From positions 146,587-210,586 of the forward strand of contig NZ_JAPEMM010000003.1 in the NCBI RefSeq assembly GCF_026342735.1: 64,000 nucleotides of DNA. Direction: 5' to 3'. This stretch comes from Streptomyces sp. NBC_00193 (lineage in GTDB: Bacteria; Actinomycetota; Actinomycetes; Streptomycetales; Streptomycetaceae). A program made the position numbers and the translations under genes. Of this stretch, positions 44,438 through 53,618 are shown one piece after another; position 1 is the stretch's first letter; each line of letters starts with the position of its first letter. Under the pieces are notes generated by a model. That model was not told the origin of the DNA. It worked only from the letters and a program-made list of their open reading frames with translations, and ran no database searches.

Positions 44438-44468
44438 TCCCCTGAGCCCACCACTCCCCCCTACCCCC

Positions 44469-45392
44469 CTACCCCGCGGGGGCGGCCGAGGCCGTCCCCG
44501 CCCGGTACTCCCGCGGGCTGACCCCCCGTACCCGCTTGAAGGCCGTCGAGAGGGCGAACGCCGAGCCGTAGCCGACCCGGTGTGCGGCCGAGGCGAGCGT
44601 CATGGACGGGTCGCGCAGCAGGTCCGCCGCCAGCGCCAGCCGCCACCCCGTGAGGTAGGACATCGGGGGCTCGCCGACCAGTTCGGTGAAGCGGCGGGCC
44701 AACGCGGCCCGCGAGACGCCGACTTTGCGGGCCAGCGACTCCACGGTCCAGCCGTAGGCCGGGTTCTCGTGCAGGAGCCGCAGCGCCGGGCCGGTGACCG
44801 GGTCGTTCTCGGCGCCGCCGCGTTCCGCGAGCCAGCCGCGTACGACCCCGATCAGCAGCAGGTCCAGGATCCGGTTCAGGACGAGTTCCTGGGCCGGCTC
44901 CGTACGGGAGATCTCCAAGCCCAGCAGCCCGACCAGCGTGGGGTCCACCGGGGCGACCAGCACCCGAGGCAGCGCGGTGAGCAGGCGGCTGCCGATCTCG
45001 CCCGGGTCCTGGTAGGTGCCGCTCAGCAGCACCACCGAGCCTTCCGGCGCACCCCAGGTCCGTACCCCGAAGGCCATGGAGTCCGACACGTCCTCCCCGC
45101 CGTTCACCCTGCTGCACCGCTGGTCGGGACCCACCCTGATCTGCGGGGGCGTGTCCTTGGCATCGGCGAGGGTGTACGGCAGCGGTCCCCGCACCAGAGC
45201 CGCCTCACCCGGCGCGACGAGCACCGGCTCGCCCCCGTCGGGCAGCAGCCAGGCCGACCCGTGCACCATCGTCATCACCGACAGCGGGGCCCGGTCCTCG
45301 ATCCGGACCGACCAGGGCGGATCGAACACGCACTTGATGAGGAAGGCCGATGTGGCCTTGGGGCCTTCGAGCAGAGCCGTCAGCGTATCCAT
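44469..45392 (-). CDS. AraC-family regulator with cupin_6 domain
   Basis: 307 aa. N-terminal cupin part (CVFDPPWSVRIEDRAPLSVMTMV, DGGEPVLVAPGEAALVRGP) and C-terminal double HTH (VESLARKVGVSRAALARRFTELVGEPPMSYL; LASAAHRVGYGSAFALSTAFKRVRGVSPREYR). These regulators usually control the oxidoreductase beside them, here the NmrA-like gene 87 bp upstream on the same strand. Confidence 0.92.
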   Translation of the reverse strand: MDTLTALLEGPKATSAFLIKCVFDPPWSVRIEDRAPLSVMTMVHGSAWLLPDGGEPVLVAPGEAALVRGPLPYTLADAKDTPPQIRVGPDQRCSRVNGGEDVSDSMAFGVRTWGAPEGSVVLLSGTYQDPGEIGSRLLTALPRVLVAPVDPTLVGLLGLEISRTEPAQELVLNRILDLLLIGVVRGWLAERGGAENDPVTGPALRLLHENPAYGWTVESLARKVGVSRAALARRFTELVGEPPMSYLTGWRLALAADLLRDPSMTLASAAHRVGYGSAFALSTAFKRVRGVSPREYRAGTASAAPAG

Positions 45393-45479
45393 CGGCCCAT
45401 TCTCCCCACCCGCTCCCCGCCCACCAGGTGCGTGTTGCGCCCGTCCTCCCCCATCACCCGGTCCCTGACCGCCCACTCC

Positions 45480-46322
45480 CTACACGTCCCAGACGCCGCG
45501 GGCCGCCGCCTCCCGCGCGAAGTCCGAGAAGTCCCGCGGCTTGCGGCCCAGCACTTCCTCGACCCCGTCCACCAGGTGCGCGTTGCGCCCGTCCAGGATC
45601 AGCGTGAACAGCTCGGCGAACTCCTCCGGCAGCCCGTTCTCCCGCAGCACCGCCCGGTAGGCCTCGTTCGAGACCGGGACGTACGCGATCTCGCGCCCGG
45701 TCGCCTTCGACAGCTCGGCCGCGACATCGGCGAAGCTGAGCAGCCGCGGGCCGGAGAGCTCGTACGTACGGCCGATGTGCCGGTCCTCGGTCAGCGCGGC
45801 CACCACCACGTCGGCGATGTCCTCGGTGTCGACGAACGGCTCGACGGCGTCGGCCGTCGGCAGGGCGATCTCACCGGCGAGCACCGGCTCCAGGAAGAAG
45901 CTCTCGTCGAAGTTCTGGTTGAACCAGGCGGCCCGCACCACCGTCCAGTCGGCCCCGGACTCCTTCAGCGCCTCCTCGCTCCGCTGCGCCGCCTCCTCGC
46001 CGCGGCCCGAGAGCAGCACGAGCCGGCGGACCCCGGCGGCCACCGCCGCCCGGGCGAAGGCTCCGACGTGCTCGGCGGCGCCGGGGAAGCCGAGGTCGGG
46101 GTAGTACGTGACGTACGCCCGGTCCACGCCCTCCAGGGCCGGTCCCCAGCTCGCGGGCTCGTTCCAGTCGAAGGCCGGCTCACCGGAGCGCGACCCGATG
46201 CGGACGGGACGGCCGAGGGCGGTGAGCTTCTCTGCCACGCGCCGGCCCGTCTTGCCGGTGCCGCCGATGACCAGCGTGCGGAGGGTGGTGTCGTTCTGCG
46301 TCTGCTGCGTTGTCTTCGTCAT
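45480..46322 (-). CDS. NmrA-like NAD(P)H-binding protein
   Basis: 280 aa. VIGGTGKTGRRVAEKLTALG at residues 18-37, AYVTYYPDLGFPGAAEHVGAFA, VRAAWFNQNFDESFFLEPVL, ELSGPRLLSFADVAAEL. Same family as the protein at 6823-7656 but clearly a different member. A 28-bp piece of its 3' coding region is repeated just beyond its end at about 45421-45448. Confidence 0.9.
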   Translation of the reverse strand: MTKTTQQTQNDTTLRTLVIGGTGKTGRRVAEKLTALGRPVRIGSRSGEPAFDWNEPASWGPALEGVDRAYVTYYPDLGFPGAAEHVGAFARAAVAAGVRRLVLLSGRGEEAAQRSEEALKESGADWTVVRAAWFNQNFDESFFLEPVLAGEIALPTADAVEPFVDTEDIADVVVAALTEDRHIGRTYELSGPRLLSFADVAAELSKATGREIAYVPVSNEAYRAVLRENGLPEEFAELFTLILDGRNAHLVDGVEEVLGRKPRDFSDFAREAAARGVWDV

Positions 46323-46416
46323 GGGAACCAGTCAACGCCCCACGGCTGAGACGGAACATCGCCGAGAAGCTCAACCGCATACGCCTGCGTCCACGGCCCC
46401 CTCCGGCCGGTCTCCC

Positions 46417-46626
46417 CTACTGCTCCTGCTCGGCGAGCGTGTGCTTCACGAGCGCGTTGGCGTGCCCGTGCCCGATCCCGTGCTCGCTCTTGAGCCAGCC
46501 GACGAGCTCCATGTGCTTGGTCAGCGGCGAGGCGCGGATGAGCTCCTGCCACTCCGCGACCGGACGGCCGTACTTCTTCTCGATGGAAGGGAAGTAGCTG
46601 GCGGGGCCCTTCACCGGCTCGGTCAT
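46417..46626 (-). CDS. DUF4287-domain protein
   Basis: 69 aa. KGPASYFPSIEKKYGRPVAEW, KHMELVGWLKSEHGIGHGHANALVKH is the DUF4287 consensus. Start ATG with AGAGGA 6 bp upstream. Function unknown; the family often adjoins DUF5655 nuclease-like proteins. Confidence 0.9.
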   Translation of the reverse strand: MTEPVKGPASYFPSIEKKYGRPVAEWQELIRASPLTKHMELVGWLKSEHGIGHGHANALVKHTLAEQEQ

Positions 46627-46715
46627 GACGGTCCTCTTTCCTTCTGTGGCACACGATGCGACGTACAAGGGGTAGACCGGGGCCCGCGCGAAAACTCATC
46701 GGTCCCACCGAGGAA

Positions 46716-47570
46716 ATGTCGGATGATCTCCGCATGATGTGGACCGAACGCACCGTCACCCGAGCCGGCACCCGTCTGACCTGCCGTGATTGGGACTCCC
46801 ACCACCCCGGCTCCACCACCCCCGTCGTCCTCCTCCACGGCCTCGCGGGCCACGCGGGCGAATGGGACGCGGCCGCAGCGCACCTGGCCCCGCACCACCG
46901 CGTGGTGGCGGTGGACCAGCGCGGCCACGGAGCCGGCGAGCGCCGCCCCGCGGACGTCTCCCGCGCCGCGTACGTCGCGGACGTGCGGGCCGTCTGCGAA
47001 CAGCTCGGCCTGCACCGCCCGGTCCTGGTGGGCCAGTCGCTCGGCGGCCACACCGCGATGCTCACCGCCGCCGCCCATCCGGACCTCGTACGGGGCCTCG
47101 TGCTGGTCGACGCCGGCGCCGCCCAGGCGGACCCGGGCACCCCGGAGCAGATCGGCGGCTGGCTGGACTCCTGGCCGCTCCCGTTCCCCACCCTGGCCGA
47201 GGCGCGTACCTTCCTCACCGGTCAGGGGCTGAACGGCGAGGCCTGGGCAGCCGGCCTGGAGCAGCGCGCGGACGGCTGGCACCCGCGCTTCGAGCGCTCG
47301 GTGATGGTCGCTGCCATCACGGAGAACACCACCCGTGCGTGGTGGCCGGAGTGGCAAGCGGTCCGGTGTCCCACGCTGCTGGTCATCGGGGAGAAGGGCA
47401 TCATCCCGCCCGAGGAATCCGTCCGGATGCTCGACTCGGCCGACCCGTCCACCGTGACGACGGGGGTCTCCGTCCCCGGCTCCGGCCACGACGTCCACCT
47501 GGACCGCCCCGGCGTCGTGCACTCCCTGCTGTCCGCCTTCCTCACGGAACTCCGGACCCAGGCCGTCTAG
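46716..47570 (+). CDS. Alpha/beta hydrolase
   Basis: 284 aa (an ATG at 46734 could also start it). VVLLHGLAGHAGEWD oxyanion loop, VLVGQSLGGHTAML with nucleophile Ser, LLVIGEKGIIPPEESV with the acid, and SVPGSGHDVHLDRPG with the His. Typical lactonase/esterase/haloperoxidase fold. Substrate unknown. Confidence 0.88.
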   Translation: MSDDLRMMWTERTVTRAGTRLTCRDWDSHHPGSTTPVVLLHGLAGHAGEWDAAAAHLAPHHRVVAVDQRGHGAGERRPADVSRAAYVADVRAVCEQLGLHRPVLVGQSLGGHTAMLTAAAHPDLVRGLVLVDAGAAQADPGTPEQIGGWLDSWPLPFPTLAEARTFLTGQGLNGEAWAAGLEQRADGWHPRFERSVMVAAITENTTRAWWPEWQAVRCPTLLVIGEKGIIPPEESVRMLDSADPSTVTTGVSVPGSGHDVHLDRPGVVHSLLSAFLTELRTQAV

Positions 47571-47630
47571 GGTGCTCCGGCAACCGGGTGGCCGTGGTGA
47601 CCCCCGTACGACCGCGTCGTTCACCAGGTC

Positions 47631-47873
47631 ATGATCAAGCGCATCGTCACCACGGCCCTCATCGCCGGTACCGCGGCCCTCGCCGTCGCCGCCCCCGCCA
47701 TGGCCGTCGAGCCGCCGCTCGCCGACTCCGTCGCCGGCACTGTCGCAGACGTCCCCCAGGACTTCGCGGGCCTGGCGCCCGGCGGCCAGGCCGGCAACGA
47801 CCTGACCGACTTCTCGGGCGCGTTCGAGGCGTTCACCGCGGGCAGCGCCCGGCAGACCGTCTCCAACGGCTGA
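47631..47873 (+). CDS. Small secreted protein
   Basis: 80 aa. MIKRIVTTALIAGTAALAVAAPAMA is a clear signal peptide, so the mature protein is about 55 residues, acidic, with no Cys. Not recognised as a family member; streptomycetes carry many such small exported proteins, some with chaplin-like or ATP-binding-cassette partners; none is next to it. Confidence 0.75.
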   Translation: MIKRIVTTALIAGTAALAVAAPAMAVEPPLADSVAGTVADVPQDFAGLAPGGQAGNDLTDFSGAFEAFTAGSARQTVSNG

Positions 47874-47928
47874 CCCGCACGCTCACCCCGAGCCCTCGAA
47901 CCCCGAACCCTCGAACCCCGAGCCCCCA

Positions 47929-47958
47929 GACCCCCGGACCGAACCCGGCCCGGGGGTC
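47929..47958 (+). terminator. Hairpin downstream of the small secreted protein gene
   Basis: Arms GACCCCCGG and CCGGGGGTC separated by 12 bases, 55 bp after the stop. No U-tract, as often in Streptomyces. Confidence 0.6.
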
Positions 47959-48018
47959 CGTCGCGTCCGGCCGTGACCTGGGTCAACCACAGGTCGAGCA
48001 ATATGATCACATTGCGGT

Positions 48019-48570
48019 ATGACCACGACGAAGACCCTCTACCTGCTCTGTTCCGCCGCCCCGCCCGTCTTCGACGTGGCCCATGTCATCGAGGACGCCC
48101 AGTCCCGGGGCTGGGACGTCTGCCTCGGCCTCACCCCCACCGCCGCCCACTGGCTGTCCGGCAGCCTCGACGGTCTCGCCGCGCTCACCGGCCACCCCGT
48201 CCGCTGGCAGTACAAGCTGCCCGGCGAGCCCGACGTGTGGCCGACGGCCGACGCCCTGCTCTTCGCCCCGGCGACGTTCAACTCCGTCAACGCCTGGGCC
48301 CTCGGCCTGACCGACCGCTTCGTCGTCGGGGTCGCCGCCGAGGCCATCGGCAAGGGCACCCCCGTCGTCACCATGCCCTGCACGAACGCCGCCCTCGCCG
48401 CCCACCCGCAGTTCGACCAGTCCCTGGCCGTCCTGCGCGGCGCCGGCGCCAAGGTCCTGTTCGGCGAGGGCGGATTCGTCCCCGGCCCGGCCGGCCCGGA
48501 CGCCCCGGTGCACTTCCCCTGGGCGGCAGCCCTGGACGAGGTGGACCGCACGACGGCATCCGCCGTCTAG
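48019..48570 (+). CDS. Flavoprotein of the HFCD family
   Basis: 183 aa. LYLLCSAAPPVFDVAHVIEDA, LLFAPATFNSVNAWALGLTD, AIGKGTPVVTMPCTNAALAAHP, the homo-oligomeric flavin-containing Cys-decarboxylase fold (PpcC/Coab/Dfp-like). The usual decarboxylase His/Cys motifs are not complete, so it may just bind FMN. GTCTCC-free leader: no Shine-Dalgarno, AATATGAT upstream could be a -10. Confidence 0.83.
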   Translation: MTTTKTLYLLCSAAPPVFDVAHVIEDAQSRGWDVCLGLTPTAAHWLSGSLDGLAALTGHPVRWQYKLPGEPDVWPTADALLFAPATFNSVNAWALGLTDRFVVGVAAEAIGKGTPVVTMPCTNAALAAHPQFDQSLAVLRGAGAKVLFGEGGFVPGPAGPDAPVHFPWAAALDEVDRTTASAV

Positions 48571-48655
48571 CCCGCCCGGGCGCCGGCCCCCGGCCTCGCC
48601 CGGCCCCGGCCTCGCCCGCCCCCGGCCTCGCCCGGCCCCGGCCTCCGGGGCGCCC

Positions 48656-49162
48656 CTACTCCCCCGTGGTCCCGTCGATCGCCTCGCGCAGCAGATCGGC
48701 GTGCCCGTTGTGCCGGGCGTACTCCTCGATCATGTGGGCCAGTACGTAGTGCAGGGAGTACGCCTCACCGTCGGCGGAGCCGGTCACGTCCAGGGACTCG
48801 GCCGCGTCCACGATCGCCCGCGAGCGCGCGCAAGCGTCCTCCCAGATCTTGAACGAGCCGGCGACGTCCGCGTCGTCCACGTGGAACTCCCTCCACTCCC
48901 CGGCCTCGTTCTTCCCGAAGTACCCGCGCACGTCCTCGCCGCCCACGACGTTGCGGAACCAGCCGCGCTCGACCTCCGCGAGATGCCGTACCAGCCCGAG
49001 CAGGCTCAGCCCCGACGGAGCCACCGCCCGGCGCCGCAGCTGCTCGTCCGACAGCCCGGCGCACTTCATCATCAGGGTGTCCCGCTGCCACTGGAGAACG
49101 CTGGTGAGGGTGGCACGTTCGTCGCCCACCAGCACGGGCCGGGTCCGCTGTTCATCGATCAT
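48656..49162 (-). CDS. DinB-family (DUF664) protein
   Basis: 168 aa. DinB four-helix features: TLTSVLQWQRDTLMMKCAGLSDEQLRRRAV, SLLGLVRHLAEVERGWFRNVV with the metal His, and YVLAHMIEEYARHNGHADLLREAIDG with two more. Likely a metal-dependent mycothiol-type transferase or hydrolase. Downstream of the ECF sigma gene on the same strand. Confidence 0.9.
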   Translation of the reverse strand: MIDEQRTRPVLVGDERATLTSVLQWQRDTLMMKCAGLSDEQLRRRAVAPSGLSLLGLVRHLAEVERGWFRNVVGGEDVRGYFGKNEAGEWREFHVDDADVAGSFKIWEDACARSRAIVDAAESLDVTGSADGEAYSLHYVLAHMIEEYARHNGHADLLREAIDGTTGE

Positions 49163-49203
49163 CGGATGATGATCACAGCCCCGCGGTGGCCCCGCACACC
49201 CGT

Positions 49204-50148
49204 TCACATCCCGGACGCCGCCCCGCCCGTCCCCCAACCCGCCAGCCCCGCCACCTTCTCCGGGTTCACCTGCAACCGCAGGTTCACGACCCGACCGTCC
49301 TCCGCGTCCAGGTCGTAGGTCAACGCCGCACACGCGACTCCCCCGTACACGAACACCACCGACTCCTCCCCGTTGACCCGCGCGGACTCCAGGGTCACCG
49401 CCTGCAGCGAGGGCTTGGCCAGCATCCCCAGCAGCCAGCGCGCCACGTGGTCGGCCCCGTGGAGCGGCCGCCGGGCCGCCGTCACCTTGCCGCCGCCGTC
49501 CGACCAGGCCGTCACCTCGGGAGCGAGCAGCTCCATCACCGCGTTCAGGTCCCCGCCCGCGCACGCGGCCAGGAACCGCCGGGTCACCTCGCCGCGCTGC
49601 TCCGGCTCGGTGGCGAACCGCGGCCGCCGGGCCTGTACGTGGGCGCGAGCCCGGTGCCCGGTCTGCCGTACGGTCGCCTCCGCGCGGCCCAGCACCTCGG
49701 CGATCTCCGCGTACGCGTACCCGAACACCTCCCGCAGCAGGAACACGGCGCGCTCCAGCGGGCTCAGGCTCTCCAGCACCACCAGCATCGCGGTCGACAC
49801 CGTCTCGGCCATCTCCACCTCCTCCGCACCATCGGGCACGGTCGGCAGGGCCTCGGTCAGGAGCGGCTCCGGCAGCCACGGCCCGATGTAGGTCTCACGG
49901 GTGGCACGGGCCGAGGTGAGCCGGTTCAACGACAGGTTGGTGACCGTGCGCACCAGGTAGGCCCGCGGGTTGAGGACCGCGGCCCGGTCCGCGCGGTCCC
50001 AGCTCAGCCACGCGTCCTGGAGGACGTCCTCGGCGTCGACGACGCTGCCGAGCATCCGGTAGGCGACGTCGAAGAGCAGCCGGCGATGGGCGGTGAAGGG
50101 GCCGAGGGCGTCCGAAGAGGCTCCCGGGAGGGGCTCAGCAGGGGTCAC
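49204..50148 (-). CDS. ECF41-type RNA polymerase sigma factor (SigJ-like, SnoaL C-terminal domain)
   Basis: 314 aa. Sigma2 region FDVAYRMLGSVVDAEDVLQDAWLSW, sigma4 FLLREVFGYAYAEIAEVLGRAEATVRQTGHRARAHV, then a C-terminal SnoaL-like domain (RRFLAACAGGDLNAVMELLAPEVTAWSDGGG). ECF41 sigma factors have no anti-sigma and are controlled by the SnoaL extension. GTG start 6 bp after the stop of the epimerase gene, the partner (COE protein) that defines the group. Confidence 0.93.
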   Translation of the reverse strand: MTPAEPLPGASSDALGPFTAHRRLLFDVAYRMLGSVVDAEDVLQDAWLSWDRADRAAVLNPRAYLVRTVTNLSLNRLTSARATRETYIGPWLPEPLLTEALPTVPDGAEEVEMAETVSTAMLVVLESLSPLERAVFLLREVFGYAYAEIAEVLGRAEATVRQTGHRARAHVQARRPRFATEPEQRGEVTRRFLAACAGGDLNAVMELLAPEVTAWSDGGGKVTAARRPLHGADHVARWLLGMLAKPSLQAVTLESARVNGEESVVFVYGGVACAALTYDLDAEDGRVVNLRLQVNPEKVAGLAGWGTGGAASGM

Positions 50149-50154
50149 GAACGA

Positions 50155-51075
50155 TCATGCTGCCGCCACCCCCGCGGCCTCCGCAAGCGCACCCGCCCCG
50201 GCCGCGCTGCTCGCGTAGGTCGGCGCCCAGCCCAGCTCACGCCCCGCCTTGGCGTTCGACAGCCGCAGATCCGTGCTCATGATGGTGTGCGCGAGCGGAG
50301 CCGGCTTCAGCACCCACAGCGGTACGGTCATCGGCGCGGGCGCCCCGAACGCCGCGGCCACCGCCCGCATGTGCGCGTCCCAGCCCAGCGGCTCGTCGTC
50401 GGCGATGTTGTACGCCTGCCCGGGCCGTCCCGACTCCACGCCGGCGACCACGGCGTTCGCCGCGTCGGCCACGTCGACCCAGCTCAGCGCCCGCCCCTTC
50501 GACGCCACCACGGGCAGGGCCCGCTTGCGCAGCATCGGCACCACCTGGACATCGGTGACACCGGCTCCGTAGAACAGCCCGAAGCGCAGGCTCACCCCTT
50601 CGATCCCGTCGGCGGTGAAGGCCAGCTCCTCCTTGGTCCGCATCGCGCCCACGTGCCGCTCCAGCCAGACGTTCGCCCCCTGCGGCCCGAAGCCGTCGTC
50701 CTCGCCGAGCACGGCCCCGCCGTGGTCCCCGTACCCGTAGCCGAACATCATCGACTCCACGACGAACCGCCGCGCCCCGGTCTCCCGCGCGGCGGCCAGC
50801 AGGTTGACGGTGCCCTCGGTGCGCAGCGCGTTCGTCGCCGCCATGTCCTGGTGCCGGGCCATGGTCTTGCCCGACAGGGCCGTGGCCGCGTGCACCACCA
50901 CGTCGAAGCCGAGCCCGCCCACGGCGCGCAGCAGGCCCTCACGGTCGAGCAGGTCGGCCCGGACCTCCATCCCGGCGCCCCGGCCGAGACCGGCGACCTC
51001 GTGCCCGGCCGCGCGCAGGGCCCGTACCGCCTGCCGTCCCAGAACCCCGCTCGCACCCGCCAGCAGAACCTTCAT
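50155..51075 (-). CDS. NAD-dependent epimerase, ECF41 partner (COE type)
   Basis: 306 aa. LLAGASGVLGRQAVRALRAAGH at residues 4-25; VVHAATALSGK, and RRFVVESMMFGYGYGD at the catalytic region. First gene of a two-gene operon with the sigma factor, the conserved arrangement of ECF41 loci, where the oxidoreductase gene is both neighbour and usual target. Confidence 0.9.
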   Translation of the reverse strand: MKVLLAGASGVLGRQAVRALRAAGHEVAGLGRGAGMEVRADLLDREGLLRAVGGLGFDVVVHAATALSGKTMARHQDMAATNALRTEGTVNLLAAARETGARRFVVESMMFGYGYGDHGGAVLGEDDGFGPQGANVWLERHVGAMRTKEELAFTADGIEGVSLRFGLFYGAGVTDVQVVPMLRKRALPVVASKGRALSWVDVADAANAVVAGVESGRPGQAYNIADDEPLGWDAHMRAVAAAFGAPAPMTVPLWVLKPAPLAHTIMSTDLRLSNAKAGRELGWAPTYASSAAGAGALAEAAGVAAA

Positions 51076-51165
51076 GGCCGTCTCCTTCTCCGCTCGCCCT
51101 TCGCGCTGTCATCCATGGGACCGACGAGCGGCCCGGAACGTGACACGGAGCAAAAGCGACCTGGG

Positions 51166-52335
51166 TCACAAGGCCCGGAAGAAGGCCCGGACGTCACCCA
51201 CCAGCAGCTCCGGAACCTCCATCGCGGGGAAGTGCCCGCCCTTCTCGTACGAGGTCCAGCGCACGATGCGGTCGGTCCGCGCGGCGATGTGCCGCAGCGG
51301 CACGAAGTTGTCCCGGGGGAAGTCGGCGAGCGCCGTCGGGGTGCTCGACACCTCGGGCGGCGCGCCCTGGTAATCGGCGTGGGCACGCTCGTAGTAGATG
51401 CGGGCGGCGGAGCCCGCGGTCCCGGTCAGCCAGTACAGCGTCACGTTGGTCAGCATCTGATCGCGATCCACGGGGCAGCGCGGGTCCGCCCACTCCGCGA
51501 ACTTCTCGCCGATCCAGGCGAGCAGCCCGACCGGCGAGTCGTTCAGCCCGTACGCGAGCGTCTGCGGCCGGGTCGCCTGGATGTCGGCGTAGCCCTGCCG
51601 CTCGCGCGCCCAGACCCGGTACCGCTCCCAGGAGGCAAGCGTGCGCTCCCGCTCGGCCGGGCTCAGCGGGGCCAGTTCCTCCGGCCGGGGCTCGGCGGTG
51701 GCACCGCCGCCGGGGAGCAGGTTCAGGTGCACCCCGCGCACGTTCCCGGGCCGGATCCGCCCCAGCTCCCGCGAGACGGCGGCGCCCCAGTCGCCGCCCT
51801 GGACCCCGTACTCCTCGTACCCGAGCCTCTCCATCAGCACGCCGAAGGCCCGCGCGACCCGCTTGAACTCCCACCCCCGCTCGGTGGTCGGCCCGGACAG
51901 GGCGAAGCCGGGGATGTGCGGCAGCACCAGATGAAAGGCATCACCCGGATCCCCGCCGTGCGCCCGCGGATCCGTCAGCGGACCGGCGACCTTCTGGAAC
52001 TCCACGAAGGAGCCCGGCCACCCGTGGGTCATGAGCAGCGGCGTCGCATCCGGCTCGGGCGACCGCAGGTGTGCGAAGTGCACCCGGGCCCCGTCGATGA
52101 CGGTGGTGTACTGCGGCCATTCGTTCAACCGAGCCTCGGCGGCCCGCCAGTCGTAGCCGGTACGCCAGTACCCCGCGAGCTCACGGAGCTCCCCGAGCGG
52201 CATCCCGTACGCCCGGCCCGCCCCCGGCACCTCATCGGGCCAACGCGCCAGCTCCAGCCGCCGCCCCAGATCGTCCAACTCGGCCTGCGCCACATCCAGC
52301 CGGAACGGCACCGCCCACTGCTCCACATCACCCAT
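51166..52335 (-). CDS. Epoxide hydrolase (EHN-domain alpha/beta hydrolase)
   Basis: 389 aa. N-terminal EHN region (PFRLDVAQAELDDLGRRLELARWPDEVPGAG-like), oxyanion THGWPGSFVEF, nucleophile Asp in YGVQGGDWGAAVSREL, catalytic His in GGHFPAMEVPELL. ATG at 52335 with GGAAGG upstream. Its promoter region holds the first of the 15-bp palindromes. Confidence 0.93.
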   Translation of the reverse strand: MGDVEQWAVPFRLDVAQAELDDLGRRLELARWPDEVPGAGRAYGMPLGELRELAGYWRTGYDWRAAEARLNEWPQYTTVIDGARVHFAHLRSPEPDATPLLMTHGWPGSFVEFQKVAGPLTDPRAHGGDPGDAFHLVLPHIPGFALSGPTTERGWEFKRVARAFGVLMERLGYEEYGVQGGDWGAAVSRELGRIRPGNVRGVHLNLLPGGGATAEPRPEELAPLSPAERERTLASWERYRVWARERQGYADIQATRPQTLAYGLNDSPVGLLAWIGEKFAEWADPRCPVDRDQMLTNVTLYWLTGTAGSAARIYYERAHADYQGAPPEVSSTPTALADFPRDNFVPLRHIAARTDRIVRWTSYEKGGHFPAMEVPELLVGDVRAFFRAL

Positions 52336-52392
52336 GCCCTCGCACCTTCCACCCGCCACCGACCACACCAACGCCCCCCGAGCCCCCTCACC

Positions 52393-52738
52393 ATTAACGC
52401 CGTTAACGCCCACCCCTCACCCAAGCCCCCACACCACCGGCCGTTAACGCCGTTAACGCCTACCCCCGACCACCCACCGAGCGTTAACGCCGTTAATGCC
52501 CAACCCCACCACCACACCCCACACCCCGCCGGCGTTAACGCCGTTAATGCCCCCGCACCCCGAGAGCCCCCACACCGTTAACGCCGTTAATGCCCGCCCA
52601 CCCCCGGCCACCCCACCGTTAACGCCGTTAATGCCTCCCGCCCTCCCCACACCAGCAAGGCCCTCCGGCGTTAACGCCGTTAATGCCCAACCCCACCACC
52701 ACACCGCACACCCCGCCGGCGTTAACGCCGTTAATGCC
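52393..52738. repeat. Array of eight 15-bp palindromes (candidate centromere)
   Basis: GTTAACG-C-CGTTAA(C/T) at 52393, 52443, 52483, 52534, 52577, 52618, 52670 and 52721, spaced 40-52 bp centre to centre, near 4 or 5 helical turns. Six of the eight end TAATGCC. Blocks 52501-52551 and 52688-52738 are near-identical, showing local duplication. Scattered single copies at 53536, 53591, 56573, 57169, 57778/57787, 62867 and 62901 and a half-copy at 53563. No copy was seen left of 52.3 kb. Its position next to parA-parB suggests ParB binding. Confidence 0.8.
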
Positions 52739-53487
52739 TAAGCCCGCCCACCCGCCCGCTCAGCCACCAACAGCCCGAGCCCGTCGAGGATCCGCTCCAA
52801 CCCGAAGTCCAGCGCCTGGTCCTGCCCCCCGGCCTCCGCCACGGAGGCCATCGCGGCCCCGAGCGCCGGGTACTTCTCCCCGTGCACCCGCATCACCTCC
52901 CCGAGCACCGACGTCAGCTGCGCGTCCGGCCCCTCCCCCGCGGCCCCGCCCGCCATCGCCCGCTCCTGCTCCGCGATCCCGCGTACGTGCCCCGACACCA
53001 GCACCACCGCGTCGATCGACTCGGCCCCCGTCAGCCCGCACCCGTCGAGCGCGGCGAGCGCCCGCTCCATCCACCCGACCTCGACCGGCCCCATCACCCG
53101 CGCCCCGACCGTCGCCTCCAACAGCCACGGATGCGCCCGGAATCCGGCGAGCAGCTCCCGCGCCCACGCCGCCAGCCGCTCGCGCCAGCCCTCCCCCACC
53201 GGACGGTCGTCCAGGACCGAGGGGTCCGGCATCGCGGCTTCCACCATCAGTGAGACCAGCTCCGCCTTGCCCGGCACGTACCGGTACAACGCCATCTTCG
53301 TGACGGCCAGTCGCCCGGCCACTCCCTGCATCGATACGCCGGCCAGTCCCTCGGCGTCCGCGAGGACGACCCCCGCATCGGCGATCCCCTCCAGCGTGAG
53401 CCCCCTCTTGGGCCCGCGCGCCGGCTTCACCGGCGGCCCCCAGAGCAGCCGAACGGCCGCGCCCCACTGCTCGTCCGCGTCCGTCAT
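52738..53487 (-). CDS. TetR-family regulator
   Basis: 249 aa. Extra N-terminal about 30 residues, then LEGIADAGVVLADAEGLAGVSMQGVAGRLAVTKMALYRYVPGKAELVSLMVEAAM as DNA-binding domain; C-terminal domain of TetR_C_1 type. Its stop touches the last palindrome of the array. Target unknown, possibly the epoxide hydrolase. Confidence 0.9.
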   Translation of the reverse strand: MTDADEQWGAAVRLLWGPPVKPARGPKRGLTLEGIADAGVVLADAEGLAGVSMQGVAGRLAVTKMALYRYVPGKAELVSLMVEAAMPDPSVLDDRPVGEGWRERLAAWARELLAGFRAHPWLLEATVGARVMGPVEVGWMERALAALDGCGLTGAESIDAVVLVSGHVRGIAEQERAMAGGAAGEGPDAQLTSVLGEVMRVHGEKYPALGAAMASVAEAGGQDQALDFGLERILDGLGLLVAERAGGRA

Positions 53488-53535
53488 CGGATCCCCTCAC
53501 ACTCCACCCGCCATTAAACTGCGTCTACCGTACAC

Positions 53536-53605
53536 GTTAACGGCGTTAATGCCCGCCCCGGCGTTAACGCCACCCACGCCTCCCCTCCGCGTTAACGCCG
53601 TTAAT
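53536..53605. repeat. Two and a half further GTTAACG palindromes
   Basis: Full copies at 53536 and 53591, half-site at 53563, between the divergent TetR genes. Confidence 0.75.
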
Positions 53606-53618
53606 GATCCACTTCTCT

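Noticed and set aside
52378..52741. CRISPR array
   Set aside because: Repeats are 15-18 bp palindromes, the intervals are partly identical to each other, and no cas gene is near. A protein-binding array explains it better.
52453..52741. Small ORFs rich in GVNGVN / NAVNA peptides on either strand of the array
   Set aside because: They only translate the palindromes; no start signal or conserved frame.
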